Positions 1-8,698 of a DNA stretch of 64,000 nt are shown piece after piece. Under the pieces are notes generated by a model that had not been told where the DNA came from, searched no databases, and saw only the letters and a list, made by a program, of their open reading frames with translations. The position numbers were made by a program, and so were the translations under genes. The number at the start of each line of letters is the position of its first letter. Position 1 is the first letter of the stretch. This stretch comes from an uncultured bacterium (GTDB taxonomy: Bacteria > Planctomycetota > Uabimicrobiia > Uabimicrobiales > JABWCH01): contig CALKWO010000414.1 in NCBI GenBank assembly GCA_938003875.1, forward strand, positions 26,355 to 90,354, read 5' to 3'.

Positions 1-446
1 TATCCTCTTGACCACAGTACCATTTGCTTAGACATTCCTCTTTGTACATTTCCAAAAGATATGGCTGTTTTCCATGGTTCTTCTATGGATTCGATGGTTT
101 CTTGGAGATTCTCTTGGCTCAGATATCTGGGCATTTCCTTCTCCCATTCGCTCTTTGCATCTCTGCGCCAGTGCAGCATAAATTCATTGCTCTGGTTGTC
201 TACAAAACGAATCGTGTCTGAATTGCTCTGGACGAGACGGACACTGGTTCCCCAAGAGAGTATTTTTCCATAGGCATAGTTTTGCCAATAGATATTTTTA
301 CCCTCAAAAACCCTCAGATTCGTTGTCAGCCACATCTCCTGGCCGAGCATTTTTTGTATTTCTGGCCTTTTGGGTGCATTCTCACAGGAAAGGATTATAA
401 AAAAGATAGCAATTGCGAATATTTTTTGTATCGTAGTCATATTCAT
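1..446 (-). CDS. Lipoprotein, C-terminal part outside window
   Basis: Partial minus-strand gene running off the left edge. The N-terminus reads MNMTTIQKIFAIAIFF followed by IILSC, a type II signal peptide with a lipobox, so the protein should be lipidated and exported. About 148 residues are visible with no internal stop. A stretch near the edge (GNVQRGMSKQMVLWSRG) resembles the G-M-x-x-x-Q-V-x-x-x-x-G motif seen in small envelope lipoproteins of the SmpA/OmlA type; that is only a resemblance. The ATG overlaps the TAA stop of the upstream gene as TAATG, so the two are probably translationally coupled. Function unknown. Confidence 0.6.
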   Translation of the reverse strand, partial: MNMTTIQKIFAIAIFFIILSCENAPKRPEIQKMLGQEMWLTTNLRVFEGKNIYWQNYAYGKILSWGTSVRLVQSNSDTIRFVDNQSNEFMLHWRRDAKSEWEKEMPRYLSQENLQETIESIEEPWKTAISFGNVQRGMSKQMVLWSRG

Positions 447-1705
447 TAGTGAAGATTTTTCGCAGCAATAACGCTTAACCCTTGTTTGGTAAGCTCTTGT
501 GCTGTATGATTAAGAGCATCATGTTTATCCAGATAATTTTGCAGCATGGCATGGAATAAACCTTTAGCTTTGACATCTTCTAAAGGCATAAAATAATCCA
601 GTATATCAGATGGGTGTTCTCTCTGTTTTTCTATTTCTACCAGCCCGCCTTCATGCTTTGCGCTGATATTTTTTACTTTGGGCGCAATTTCTACCAGCTC
701 CTGAGTTCTATCATAAGGCTGACGAACAATGCTCTTATATGTTTCTACAATATGATGTTCAAATCTGACCATATCCTCCAAATTCAAAGATTTTCTAATC
801 ATAGCAGACAATTCTATGCTTTGGTTGTTTATAGAATTAGAAAAATTGAAGCCAATCAGAGGTGTACTTCCATCTTCTCTGCTAAAAAGCTTAGCTGTCA
901 TCAATGTCCACAGCACGGAATAGGGATTGTCATTTCCCATAAATACAGAAATCTTGAATTCATTGCTTATACCCAGGCGATGGATCAAATAGCCGACAAG
1001 AACTGTGCCTGGATTGATATTCAAAACCTGGCGTATTCCATAGTTTGTATAGTAATACAAAAATTCATCCAGCCATTTTAGAGCATATTCATTGGGCTGA
1101 CCCACTCCACCAAAATAGCCTGTAATGGTTTCTGGACCACCTAAATGAACGTTGGAGCCGTCTGTTCCTCTCGTATCCAGACTTTCGACAAAGCTGGCTC
1201 CGACAATATTCATAGCAGCACCCATTGCTATCAACTCGCCCTGGTTTTTCTCTTGTTCTTTCATATTACGAACGCGAATGTACCTGCCTGGCATGAGTTC
1301 CTGGTTGTCAATCGCTTTTTTAGCCTCTTCTATTAAAAAAGAAAAATACTGGCAAGAACTGATTTCCAAAGTAACAGCATAATCTTCTTTTACGAAAGCA
1401 ACATCCTTTGTTCCTAAAGTTTTCTTGCGATATTCCGACATAGAAATAAAAGCTTTTTTTTCCTTCATTTCTGAAAGCCATTCTAAGTCCTTGATATAAG
1501 GAGAAGAAATCTCTTTTAGTCTCTGCATTTGTGTAGAGAACAACGCTGAATTTTGCGCTTTTTGGTTGATTTCTTCAACACTGCCATATTTTCCAATGAT
1601 GTCCAGAATATCAGAAATAATCTTATTGTCAGGATTGCATAAAAAAGAATTGATCTCTTCTAAAGTTTTAGGGGAAATTGCCAGACGATCTCGCAAATTT
1701 GACAT
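446..1705 (-). CDS. Conserved-looking cytoplasmic protein of unknown function
   Basis: 419-residue soluble protein without signal peptide or membrane segments. The start is set by a strong ribosome binding site (GGAGG, 7 nt before ATG at 1705); an upstream in-frame start would add 22 residues but has no such site. The middle is glycine-rich and looks like a folded enzyme core (SNVHLGGPETITGYFGG, then LNINPGTVLVGYL), with alternating strand/helix character. I do not recognise the family. It is probably co-transcribed with the lipoprotein that overlaps its stop codon. A TATACT-like -10 element lies about 60 nt upstream (1762-1767), without a clear -35. Confidence 0.75.
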   Translation of the reverse strand: MSNLRDRLAISPKTLEEINSFLCNPDNKIISDILDIIGKYGSVEEINQKAQNSALFSTQMQRLKEISSPYIKDLEWLSEMKEKKAFISMSEYRKKTLGTKDVAFVKEDYAVTLEISSCQYFSFLIEEAKKAIDNQELMPGRYIRVRNMKEQEKNQGELIAMGAAMNIVGASFVESLDTRGTDGSNVHLGGPETITGYFGGVGQPNEYALKWLDEFLYYYTNYGIRQVLNINPGTVLVGYLIHRLGISNEFKISVFMGNDNPYSVLWTLMTAKLFSREDGSTPLIGFNFSNSINNQSIELSAMIRKSLNLEDMVRFEHHIVETYKSIVRQPYDRTQELVEIAPKVKNISAKHEGGLVEIEKQREHPSDILDYFMPLEDVKAKGLFHAMLQNYLDKHDALNHTAQELTKQGLSVIAAKNLH

Positions 1706-2076
1706 GATAAACCTCCGCAGAATTGTGTTAGTGTCAAAAAATCGTTTACAATATATTCCATAGTATAACAAAAAAATAAGTTACAAAAAAGAAAAAACTA
1801 TCTATCATTGTATGTTTTAAAGCTTCCAGCCATTTTGATATTCCATCTCTTAATTCTAATATCATCAAAAAATCAAGCTCATTCTCCATCTACGTTCTAT
1901 AGTTAGGATTCATTGACGATATTTTAGTAATTTTTTATATTCTTCCTATTGTGCCAGGGGACAATTTCTAGTACACTATCTATATATATGAAATTAGGAA
2001 TCGGAATTAAATAAGTTCTCCTTAATTTAGGGAGACACAGAAGAAAGTTTTATTTTGTAAAATAGAAAGTTTTGCT
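1706..2076. other. Intergenic region between divergent genes
   Basis: AT-rich spacer between two divergent genes. It holds the minus-strand -10-like TATACT at 1762-1767. Around 1991-2018 (GGAATCGGAATTAAATAAGT) there is a partial copy of a repeat that is seen more fully at 33966 and 53346. No coding potential was seen. Confidence 0.5.
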
Positions 2077-2916
2077 ATGTCATCTAAAAATACAGCTAAA
2101 GAAACTTTATTGATTTTGGAAAAAGGAGGATTTATAAATCCTTCTGGAACATGGATTGACTTGAAAAACGAGTTGAAAAATGCCGTTGACAACACCCTTT
2201 TGTATACGCCTGATCATTTGGCCAACCTTTTAAGACGGTCGTCAGGAAAAGGCAAATCTTGTATAAAATTCGAAGTCTCTTCCGAAACAACGCAAGCCTC
2301 AGCGCACAGGCTTGTGACAAAAGAAAAAGTTAGTGACCTCGTGCTGCTCAATTTTGCATCCGCCCGCAATGTCGGAGGCGGATTCCTCAACGGTGCTAAA
2401 GCGCAGGAAGAAGATTTAGCAAGATGTTCAGGGCTTTACTCTTGTTTGCTCACTCAGCCAGAATATTATGAAGCAAACCGCAGGCAAACTTCTCTTCTAT
2501 ACACGGATCACATTATCTACAGCCCTAATGTACCATGGTTCAGAATCAACAGCCATGATGCGCCAGATCAACTTTTTCTTGCCTCAGTGATAACAGCTCC
2601 AGCCCCTAATGCAGGACAATTTTTACTTCAGAAACAAGGCAATCCTTCACAAATCGAAAAATGCTTAAAAAGACGATGTGGAATGATCCTGGCTGTAGCG
2701 AAAGAAAACAACCATCGTAATCTTCTCCTAGGAGCTTGGGGATGTGGTGTTTTCCGCAACGATCCGGACACGGTTGCCGATGCATTTGCAGGATGGCTAG
2801 AGTCTGATTTTTCAGATGACTTTGACAGAGTGGTTTTTGCTGTATACGAAAATTCAGATCACGGAAATAACAGGAAAGCATTCCATAATAGATTTCCAGG
2901 GAAACTGCTTGAATAG
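2077..2916 (+). CDS. Bacterial-type poly(ADP-ribose) glycohydrolase (PARG), macrodomain fold
   Basis: 279 residues, matching the microbial PARG family (TIGR02452/DUF2263). The family signature is plain: NFASARNVGGGFLNGAKAQE, that is GGG followed by QEE, where the glutamates catalyse cleavage of the ribose-ribose O-glycosidic bond of poly(ADP-ribose). The macrodomain continues with YSPNVPWFR, TAPAPNA and LLLGAWGCGVFRNDP, which form the ADP-ribose pocket in this family. The enzyme is expected to be cytoplasmic. No PARP-like or toxin gene lies next to it, so the ADP-ribosylating partner is unknown. No good Shine-Dalgarno is visible before the ATG. Confidence 0.9.
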   Translation: MSSKNTAKETLLILEKGGFINPSGTWIDLKNELKNAVDNTLLYTPDHLANLLRRSSGKGKSCIKFEVSSETTQASAHRLVTKEKVSDLVLLNFASARNVGGGFLNGAKAQEEDLARCSGLYSCLLTQPEYYEANRRQTSLLYTDHIIYSPNVPWFRINSHDAPDQLFLASVITAPAPNAGQFLLQKQGNPSQIEKCLKRRCGMILAVAKENNHRNLLLGAWGCGVFRNDPDTVADAFAGWLESDFSDDFDRVVFAVYENSDHGNNRKAFHNRFPGKLLE

Positions 2917-2918
2917 AT

Positions 2919-3005
2919 TGTAGCCGCAAGGTTGCGCTGAAAAAAGCCCTGTCTTCTCAAAAGCCGAACGCCAGCGCAATCCCTGCGTCTTCGTTCAATA
3001 CCCAA
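2919..3005. repeat. REP-like palindromic repeat R1, copy 1
   Basis: Arms TGTAGCCGCAAGGTTGCGC and CAGCGCAATCCCTGCGTC are imperfect inverted copies separated by about 30 nt. Related copies occur at 12555-12725, 21721-21785, 22561-22665, 42195-42285 and 50058-50185. All are intergenic. Confidence 0.75.
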
Positions 3006-3098
3006 GTGAAATCTCGTGCAAAAGTGTAAAGATTTTTCGCCGCAGAGACGCGGAGAACGCAGCGGTAAATTTTTTTCTTATTGAAAATTTATAACTTT

Positions 3099-4997
3099 AT
3101 GAAAAAAATACTTTTTAGCTTATTCATGATGGTATATCTTGTCTTTAGTTTGGGAGAGATAAAAGAGAGAGGAAAGGAAGAGATATACCAGATACAGGAT
3201 GGTTATTCTTTTAAACTATACGCCGAAAGCCAGCAAAGAGATACCTGGACAAAGATTGTTGCTGTCCAAAGAAAGAATGCCTTGCCTTTTTTGCTTTACT
3301 ATGATAGCAAGGCTGGAGAATTGCTGGTGAAAGAGGATTGTAAATCCAGGAAAGAAGAGTCTGTTTTCCCCTCTCGCAATACATGGAAAGATATCCTTGC
3401 ATTGGATATAGATGGGGATGGAAACGAAGAACTCTTTTTTTATGACCCTTCTGGAGGCGATAAGGCAGGATATGCAGAGCTATATTCTCTTGCAGAAGGC
3501 TTTTCCAAAAGAAAGCTTCTTGGTAAATGGTATGACTGGAACAACCGATGGAAAACCTTTACCATTATAGATTTGGGACTGGATCAAAAAAAGGAGCTTT
3601 TGCGATATGATGACCAGGAATCCCAGGCAGACATTGTCCGATTTTTGCCTTGCAAGCAGGAAGGCTATAATGCGAAAATCCTGAATACCTTCTCAGATTG
3701 GAGAGGAACATGGAAGTCTATAATTTCCGTATCTATTGAATATAGTGCTTATAGAGAAGGCATTCTTTTGTACGATCCCTATGTCGGGGAATGGGAGCTT
3801 TTAGCCATCCAGGATTCTCAGCAGGAACCTTTTGTAAGCATATCAACTTTCAAAACCAGAAAGGGCTGGAAAGAAATCGTATCTGGCAACTTTGGGGCTG
3901 GTAATATTCTTTTGTATGACGCTATATCAGGGGAAGCGGAAATCTATGCTCTGGAAGGAAAAGAGCTTTCCCTAAAGAAAAAAATTTCCACAAAAAAAAC
4001 TTGGAAAAGCATAGTGCCCTATGCCATGGCAGAACAGGATGCTCTGCTGTTTTACGAGAGCGCAAACTATAGCGATATATGTCTTCCTACTTACGATGGA
4101 ACCAACCAGGCTTTGCATCCTGATGTTTTCCTGGATAAAGATGGCTATTATAAAATGGTTTTTACTCCTTATCCTTACTGCAACGATTTTTTGGAAAACC
4201 CAAGTGTCTTGCGAAGCAAAGATGGCTTTGTTTTTGAACCCATCCCTGTAAAGCAGAACCTCACTCCTCTCATGGATACACCCTCTTTAGAAGGAACCCC
4301 TTACACCTATTCCTACAACAACGATCCTGATTTCTTTCGCTACGAAGATAAATACTATATGGTTTACAATGAAACCAAAACCAGCGAAACTGCTATGCTA
4401 CAGAAAGTCTACCTCATGGTCTATGATCTGGAATGGAAACAGATTCATAGCTGGGTTCTCCAGGAACAAAAGAGCTTTGATGTAGCCTGGTTTTCTCCTT
4501 CTTTTGTTCTTTTGGACAAAGAAGTCATGCTTTTCTATGTCAGAAAAAGCAACGATACCTGTGTTCATGGTATTTTTTTTAGAAAATCCTCTATCCAAGA
4601 TATCCAAAACATAGCACAAAAAGAAGAACATGCTGTTCTCTTGAAGAAAGAAGCTCCCTTTAGTTCCTGGCACATCAATGCATTGCATAATCCCTTCAAC
4701 CAAAAAATATATCTTCTGATTGCAGGGAAATTCCAGGGCGCAAACCCAGGCGACTATTTTCCCTCTCTCTCGAATTTTGACCTCTTTATGGCCAGAAGCA
4801 ATGCGAATGATTATACCACCTTTGATCTAAATCCGACTCCCGTGCTTCAACGCTTTGTTTTTCCCTGCACCAATGTCTATAGGCCAGCGTTTCTGTTTAC
4901 AAGCCAGGATAGAATTACCTTATGGTGTTCTTTTATGCGAAGCAGGGAAACAGGAATCGCCCTTTTCCAGGAAATCCCTATAGAAACTAAGAAGTAA
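3099..4997 (+). CDS. Secreted double beta-propeller protein with GH43-like C-terminus
   Basis: 632 residues from the ATG at 3099, starting MKKILFSLFMMVYLVFSLG, a Sec signal peptide. An in-frame TTG 18 nt upstream is less likely. The N-terminal half has about six repeats of roughly 45 residues built on W-K-x-I ... L-L-x-Y-D-x-x-x-G (TWTKIVAVQ, TWKDILALDIDGDGNEE, RWKTFTIID, TWKSIISVS, GWKEIVSGN, TWKSIVPYA), reminiscent of FG-GAP/VCBS propellers. The C-terminal half (HPDVFLDKDGYYKMVFTPY, YNNDPDFFRYEDKYYMVYNE) resembles the five-bladed propeller of GH43/GH32-type glycosidases. Whether it is catalytic cannot be decided by eye. Located outside the cytoplasm; no partner gene. Confidence 0.75.
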   Translation: MKKILFSLFMMVYLVFSLGEIKERGKEEIYQIQDGYSFKLYAESQQRDTWTKIVAVQRKNALPFLLYYDSKAGELLVKEDCKSRKEESVFPSRNTWKDILALDIDGDGNEELFFYDPSGGDKAGYAELYSLAEGFSKRKLLGKWYDWNNRWKTFTIIDLGLDQKKELLRYDDQESQADIVRFLPCKQEGYNAKILNTFSDWRGTWKSIISVSIEYSAYREGILLYDPYVGEWELLAIQDSQQEPFVSISTFKTRKGWKEIVSGNFGAGNILLYDAISGEAEIYALEGKELSLKKKISTKKTWKSIVPYAMAEQDALLFYESANYSDICLPTYDGTNQALHPDVFLDKDGYYKMVFTPYPYCNDFLENPSVLRSKDGFVFEPIPVKQNLTPLMDTPSLEGTPYTYSYNNDPDFFRYEDKYYMVYNETKTSETAMLQKVYLMVYDLEWKQIHSWVLQEQKSFDVAWFSPSFVLLDKEVMLFYVRKSNDTCVHGIFFRKSSIQDIQNIAQKEEHAVLLKKEAPFSSWHINALHNPFNQKIYLLIAGKFQGANPGDYFPSLSNFDLFMARSNANDYTTFDLNPTPVLQRFVFPCTNVYRPAFLFTSQDRITLWCSFMRSRETGIALFQEIPIETKK

Positions 4998-5026
4998 GAT
5001 GTTTGCCAAAAAAGCAAAGATTTTTA

Positions 5027-5125
5027 TCACGAATAAGACGAATGGTCGAATGGCACGAATAGTTTTTATAAAAATTTCATTCGCGTAATTTGTATATTCG
5101 TCTCATTCGTGATTAATACCTTTTT
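5027..5125. repeat. Inverted repeat between convergent genes
   Basis: Imperfect palindrome with arms ATCACGAATAAGACGAAT and ATTCGTCTCATTCGTGAT, separated by about 50 nt. It lies between the 3' ends of convergent genes, so it may also act as a transcription end. A following stretch (around 5146-5166, AGACTAACGGAATCGAATC) recurs inverted near 12660-12681. Confidence 0.6.
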
Positions 5126-5185
5126 GGTTTCGGCTTGTCCGAGATAGAGACTAACGGAATCGAATCTTTTTAAATGACCCATATC

Positions 5186-6319
5186 CTACTCTGGAGCTAT
5201 TACTATAACCTCTGGTCCTGATACAAAAGTAGCAGGAGTAATGTTTTGAGGATTCGTCCCGTCAAGGTTTGCTCTATATAGACTACTATTGCCATAGTTT
5301 GTCCAGTACATTTTATTATTATAAACATCCACTGCTATACCTGAAGGGTTATTGATGACAGAGGAAGAAGGGGTAACATTTTGAGGATTGGTAGCATCCC
5401 AATTGGCCCTATATAACGATTTTGATGTATCTCCTTCTCTGTTAGTCCAATACATCTTCTGGTTGGTAAAATCCAATGCAATACTCCCAGGCCTGTTTAC
5501 ATAAGTGGCAGGAGTAATATTTTGAGGCTCTGTCCCATCCAAATTGGCCCTGTAAATACGATGATTGCCCCAATTCGTCCAGTACATTTTATTGTTGTTT
5601 ATATCCAATTCTATTCCAAGAGGTGAAGATACCGATGCAACAGGAGTAATATTCTGAGGCACTGTACCATCCAAATTTGCTCTGTAGATTGTACTAGTAT
5701 TGGAATTAATCCAATACATTTTTTTATTATTGATATCTATTCTAATATAAACAGGGGAAGATACAGATGACGCAGGTGTGATATTCTCTGGATTGCTACC
5801 ATCCAGATTGGCTCTATATATGGTATTATTTTGGGTATTGCTCCAATACATTTTTTTAGCTTCGAAATCCAATGCCAGTGCCCATGGCCTATTAACCGAA
5901 GAAGCAGGTGTAATATTTTCAGGATCACTACCATCCAAATTCGCTTTGCAGATGGTATTATTATCGTAGTTAGTCCAATATATTTTTACACTTGCTAACT
6001 TTAAGACAATATCCTTAGTATTTTCGGAAGGTTCCCAGGGCAATACCTTTATCGTAGACCTGTAAACAAGATAACCGTCTTTTACTGCCGTTATAGTTTG
6101 TAGGCCGATAGGGACATCTTGAATGATGTAACGACCATTGGCATCAGTAGTGTTGCTCAAAGAAGCTATTGTCACTACAACGCCTTCTATTGGAGCTCTT
6201 TCTCCATCATCAACCAGCCCATATACAGTTCCCTTATTCATTTCAACTCCACTGTCCTCGCAGCTCACTAAGAATATTGTAATCCAAATACCAAAAACAA
6301 GAAAAGCCGAAAGTTTCAT
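5186..6319 (-). CDS. Lipoprotein with regulatory-like domain and six-bladed YWTD propeller
   Basis: 377 residues from the ATG at 6319, which is preceded by AGGAG. The N-terminus MKLSAFLVFGIWITIF-LVSC is a lipoprotein signal peptide. Residues about 25-110 form a carboxypeptidase-regulatory-like (transthyretin-fold) domain (GTVYGLVDDGERAPIEGVVV, TDANGRYIIQDVPIG). The rest is six repeats of about 43 residues, each with K-x-Y-W-x-N and R-A-N-L-D-G-x-x-P-x-N-I-T-P, the LDL-receptor class B (YWTD) pattern that closes into a six-bladed beta-propeller. Likely a surface protein for binding proteins or glycans. Blades 1-6 are strongly alike at DNA level, suggesting recent internal duplication. Confidence 0.85.
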   Translation of the reverse strand: MKLSAFLVFGIWITIFLVSCEDSGVEMNKGTVYGLVDDGERAPIEGVVVTIASLSNTTDANGRYIIQDVPIGLQTITAVKDGYLVYRSTIKVLPWEPSENTKDIVLKLASVKIYWTNYDNNTICKANLDGSDPENITPASSVNRPWALALDFEAKKMYWSNTQNNTIYRANLDGSNPENITPASSVSSPVYIRIDINNKKMYWINSNTSTIYRANLDGTVPQNITPVASVSSPLGIELDINNNKMYWTNWGNHRIYRANLDGTEPQNITPATYVNRPGSIALDFTNQKMYWTNREGDTSKSLYRANWDATNPQNVTPSSSVINNPSGIAVDVYNNKMYWTNYGNSSLYRANLDGTNPQNITPATFVSGPEVIVIAPE

Positions 6320-6713
6320 ACTTTTTTTCACTCCTAATATAAAAACAGTCCATTTAGACCAAGTAATCAAGCGAGAAGTCAAGCTTACAGAATGGTATAT
6401 CCGCTTTCAACAACTATATTTTAGGTTTTTACATTTGAAAAGTCTAGCAAAAACAATAGAGATGAAAATAATTATTTTGCTTGCTATAAAATCCGATTTT
6501 AGATCAGAAATAGGCATTTTTAGAGAAACCCTGCGGCTCAATCCATTGCAAAACAAAAATTTTTAGACATCTGCCCACCTCCAGAGAACCTGATTTTTAA
6601 ATGGAATAAATTTTTTCCTTTTTATTTTTTTTGAGCTTTGCTAAAATATTTCTTTTGAGGTTGAAAATAATTTTTTTAATTTTTTAATAAAAAAATGTAA
6701 GGAGATAGCCAAT
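6320..6713. other. Intergenic region between divergent surface-protein genes
   Basis: Spacer between the YWTD lipoprotein and the PEP-CTERM gene. It contains a short fragment of repeat R1 (CCCTGCGGCTCAATCCATTG near 6528) and T-rich tracts. A clear ribosome binding site (GGAG, about 6705) precedes the plus-strand gene. No gene was seen. Confidence 0.5.
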
Positions 6714-7454
6714 ATGCGCATAACTTATTTTCTTGTAATTATTATCGCTTTTTTACCTATTTTTGTCTATGCAGATTCTATATACATCATGCATAACAAC
6801 TATACAATGAATCATATCAATATTTTGACAAACTTAGGCTATCAAGTGACTAATGGTGGTACCACTACCTTGAGCAACTATTCTGCTTATAACCAGGTAT
6901 GGGATCTGCGTTATGATACCAATCTCACTTCTACTGATGTTACTGCTTTCAATACATATCTCTCCAATGGAGGCCGATTATATCTAGGAGGAGAACAAAG
7001 AGCTTTCGATAGTAGTAGAAACAACACCCTTATCCCTGCCATTGCCACGTTAGGAGGGGGGACGCTATCGGGACAAGCCAACATCCTTGCTCAAGTCTAT
7101 TATCCTGTTACCATGGCTGAACTAAAGACTCCTGCTCCTTGGACACAAATAAAATTCTACAACACTTCATCCTTTACCTCTCCAGGTACCGGTACTTTTG
7201 TTGTCGAAACCTCTGTTGGCTCTGGAGTGGGGACTATTATAGCCTGGGATTTTGGCGATATACAGGGAAAAAGTAATGTAAGGATGATTGCTGGATTTGA
7301 TATTGATATCTTTACTGCTGGCACAACCCAAGAAATCCAATATATGGTACAAAACTTTGCTGCCTATTTAGGGGCATCTGTACCCGTCCCAGAACCATCC
7401 TGTTTTTGGATACTAGGCTTTTGCATTTTATTCTATTTCTTTAAGAAAATTTGA
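6714..7454 (+). CDS. PEP-CTERM sorting-domain protein
   Basis: 246 residues. Signal peptide MRITYFLVIIIAFLPIFVYA. The C-terminus reads VPVPEPSCFWILGFCILFYF followed by Lys-Lys-Ile: a Pro-Glu-Pro motif, a hydrophobic helix and a basic tail, the signature recognised by exosortase in EPS-producing Gram-negative bacteria. The body is Thr/Asn/Ser-rich with a GGRLYLGGEQ stretch like glutamine-amidotransferase-like ThuA folds, but this is only a hint. It should be exported and cleaved or re-anchored by an exosortase, which is not in this window. GGAG ribosome binding site present. Confidence 0.8.
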   Translation: MRITYFLVIIIAFLPIFVYADSIYIMHNNYTMNHINILTNLGYQVTNGGTTTLSNYSAYNQVWDLRYDTNLTSTDVTAFNTYLSNGGRLYLGGEQRAFDSSRNNTLIPAIATLGGGTLSGQANILAQVYYPVTMAELKTPAPWTQIKFYNTSSFTSPGTGTFVVETSVGSGVGTIIAWDFGDIQGKSNVRMIAGFDIDIFTAGTTQEIQYMVQNFAAYLGASVPVPEPSCFWILGFCILFYFFKKI

Positions 7455-7457
7455 CGT

Positions 7458-7603
7458 TTGTGTAAAAAGTCCTGATAGATCTTTTTCGTTATCCTTATCA
7501 TTATCGTTCTCTTTATCTAAATCCTTTATAATTAACAGGATGCTTTTCGATAACGAGAAAGAGAAAGATAACGATAACGACTATTAAAAGACTTTTTACA
7601 CAA
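7458..7603. mobile_element. MITE-like inverted-repeat element
   Basis: About 146 bp bounded by inverted ends TTGTGTAAAAAGTC and GACTTTTTACACAA. Internally, GATAACGA-type repeats (CGTTATCCTTATCATTATCG against CGATAACGAGAAAGAGAAAG) continue the palindrome, so nearly the whole element can fold into one hairpin. No target duplication is evident. It begins four bases after the stop of the PEP-CTERM gene and could also terminate transcription. Confidence 0.6.
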
Positions 7604-7638
7604 GCCTCAAAAATTGAACAATTTTTTAGGAGAAATAA

Positions 7639-8400
7639 ATGGGCAAAATTTATTTTTTATTATTTTTTGTTTTATTGATAAAGCTGCCAGCAACACTTGT
7701 TGCACACTATGATTTTAATGGTAATACAAATGATGCAGTTTATGCAAACAATGCTATTATCTATGGTTCACCCCAATTAACTTATGACAGATTTGGAAAT
7801 GCAAATTCTGCTTACTATTTTAATGGAAATGGGGATTATTTACGCATTGCTAATTCAGCTCATATTAATTTTAGCCTCACCCAAAATTTTTCCGTTTCTT
7901 TCTGGGTAAAACCAGACAATACACAGCCAACTACAGTAACTTCCAATATGATGCTAGAAAAATGGTCAGGAACAGAGGGATATCCTTTTGTTATAAGATA
8001 TTTTAATCAAACAAGTTCAAAAAATGGTCAAGTTTATGGTGCTAGATGGAATGGAAGCTCTCAGTCCAGTGTCACTTCTTCTGTAACCATCAATGATGGA
8101 TTCTTTCACCATATTGCTTTTATAAAAAATGGGAATAATGTAAGTCTTTATGTTGATGGTATTCTAGAAGGCACAAGCACTGATTTAACATCAGGAGATA
8201 CAACCAATACATCAGACTTATATATTGCCTGCCGCGGTGGTGCATCTCCCTATTTTTTTGCAGGTGTTATAGACGATGTACAGATTTATAATCATGGACT
8301 TACCTTTTCTGAAATCCAGCAAATTGTTCCTGAAATTTCAAACATCTGGATGGGAATGATATGCTTTTTGGTTGTGTTTCTTTTAAAGAAAAGATATTGA
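7639..8400 (+). CDS. Secreted LamG/concanavalin-like lectin domain protein with C-terminal sorting tail
   Basis: 253 residues. Signal peptide MGKIYFLLFFVLLIKLPATL, then a LamG-like jelly-roll domain (LVAHYDFNGNTNDAVYANNA, YYFNGNGDYLRIANS, FSVSFWVKPDN, HHIAFIKNGNNVSLYVDG, YIACRGG, GVIDDVQIYNHGLTFSEIQQI). These are the classical strands of a LamG_3/concanavalin A-like domain that binds carbohydrate or adhesive ligands. The C-terminus (IVPEISNIWMGMICFLVVFL, then LKKRY) is a PEP-CTERM-like tail in which the motif is VPE rather than PEP. It follows the first PEP-CTERM gene and is probably exposed on the cell surface. Confidence 0.85.
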   Translation: MGKIYFLLFFVLLIKLPATLVAHYDFNGNTNDAVYANNAIIYGSPQLTYDRFGNANSAYYFNGNGDYLRIANSAHINFSLTQNFSVSFWVKPDNTQPTTVTSNMMLEKWSGTEGYPFVIRYFNQTSSKNGQVYGARWNGSSQSSVTSSVTINDGFFHHIAFIKNGNNVSLYVDGILEGTSTDLTSGDTTNTSDLYIACRGGASPYFFAGVIDDVQIYNHGLTFSEIQQIVPEISNIWMGMICFLVVFLLKKRY

Positions 8401-8521
8401 GATTCTAGTCAAAAAAAATAAAAAAAATAAATGGTAAGACACTATCTCAAGTTGTTTTTCTCTTAGGATTAAGAACAAGAGGCTCATTGACAAATATCTG
8501 AAAGGAATCCCATTACCTATC

Positions 8522-8653
8522 TTAAAAGTGACTTTTTTCTTTGATCAGGTGGCGCATATCGGATTCGTAGGTCTTGAGATCGAGAACCTCTCCGCTCGCC
8601 CTGCGGATTTCCTCCCGCAATTTTCCATAGAAATCCACTTTAGCCTGGATTTC
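8522..8653 (-). pseudogene. Remnant of type I restriction enzyme R subunit C-terminus
   Basis: Minus-strand translation gives 43 residues: IQAKVDFYGKLREEIRRASG, then EVLDLKTYESDMRHLIKEKS and HF before a TAA. It is blocked upstream by an in-frame TAG (8654-8656). The LREEI-x-R-A-S/T-G-x-x-x-D-L-K-x-Y-E-x-D-M-R-H-L-I pattern is familiar from the C-terminal helical part of HsdR-type DEAD/DEAH subunits. There is no start codon and no helicase domain, so this is a fossil. Confidence 0.5.
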
Positions 8654-8698
8654 CTACGGAGTCTTGTGTAAAAACCCCTTAACTCAAAATTTAACTAC

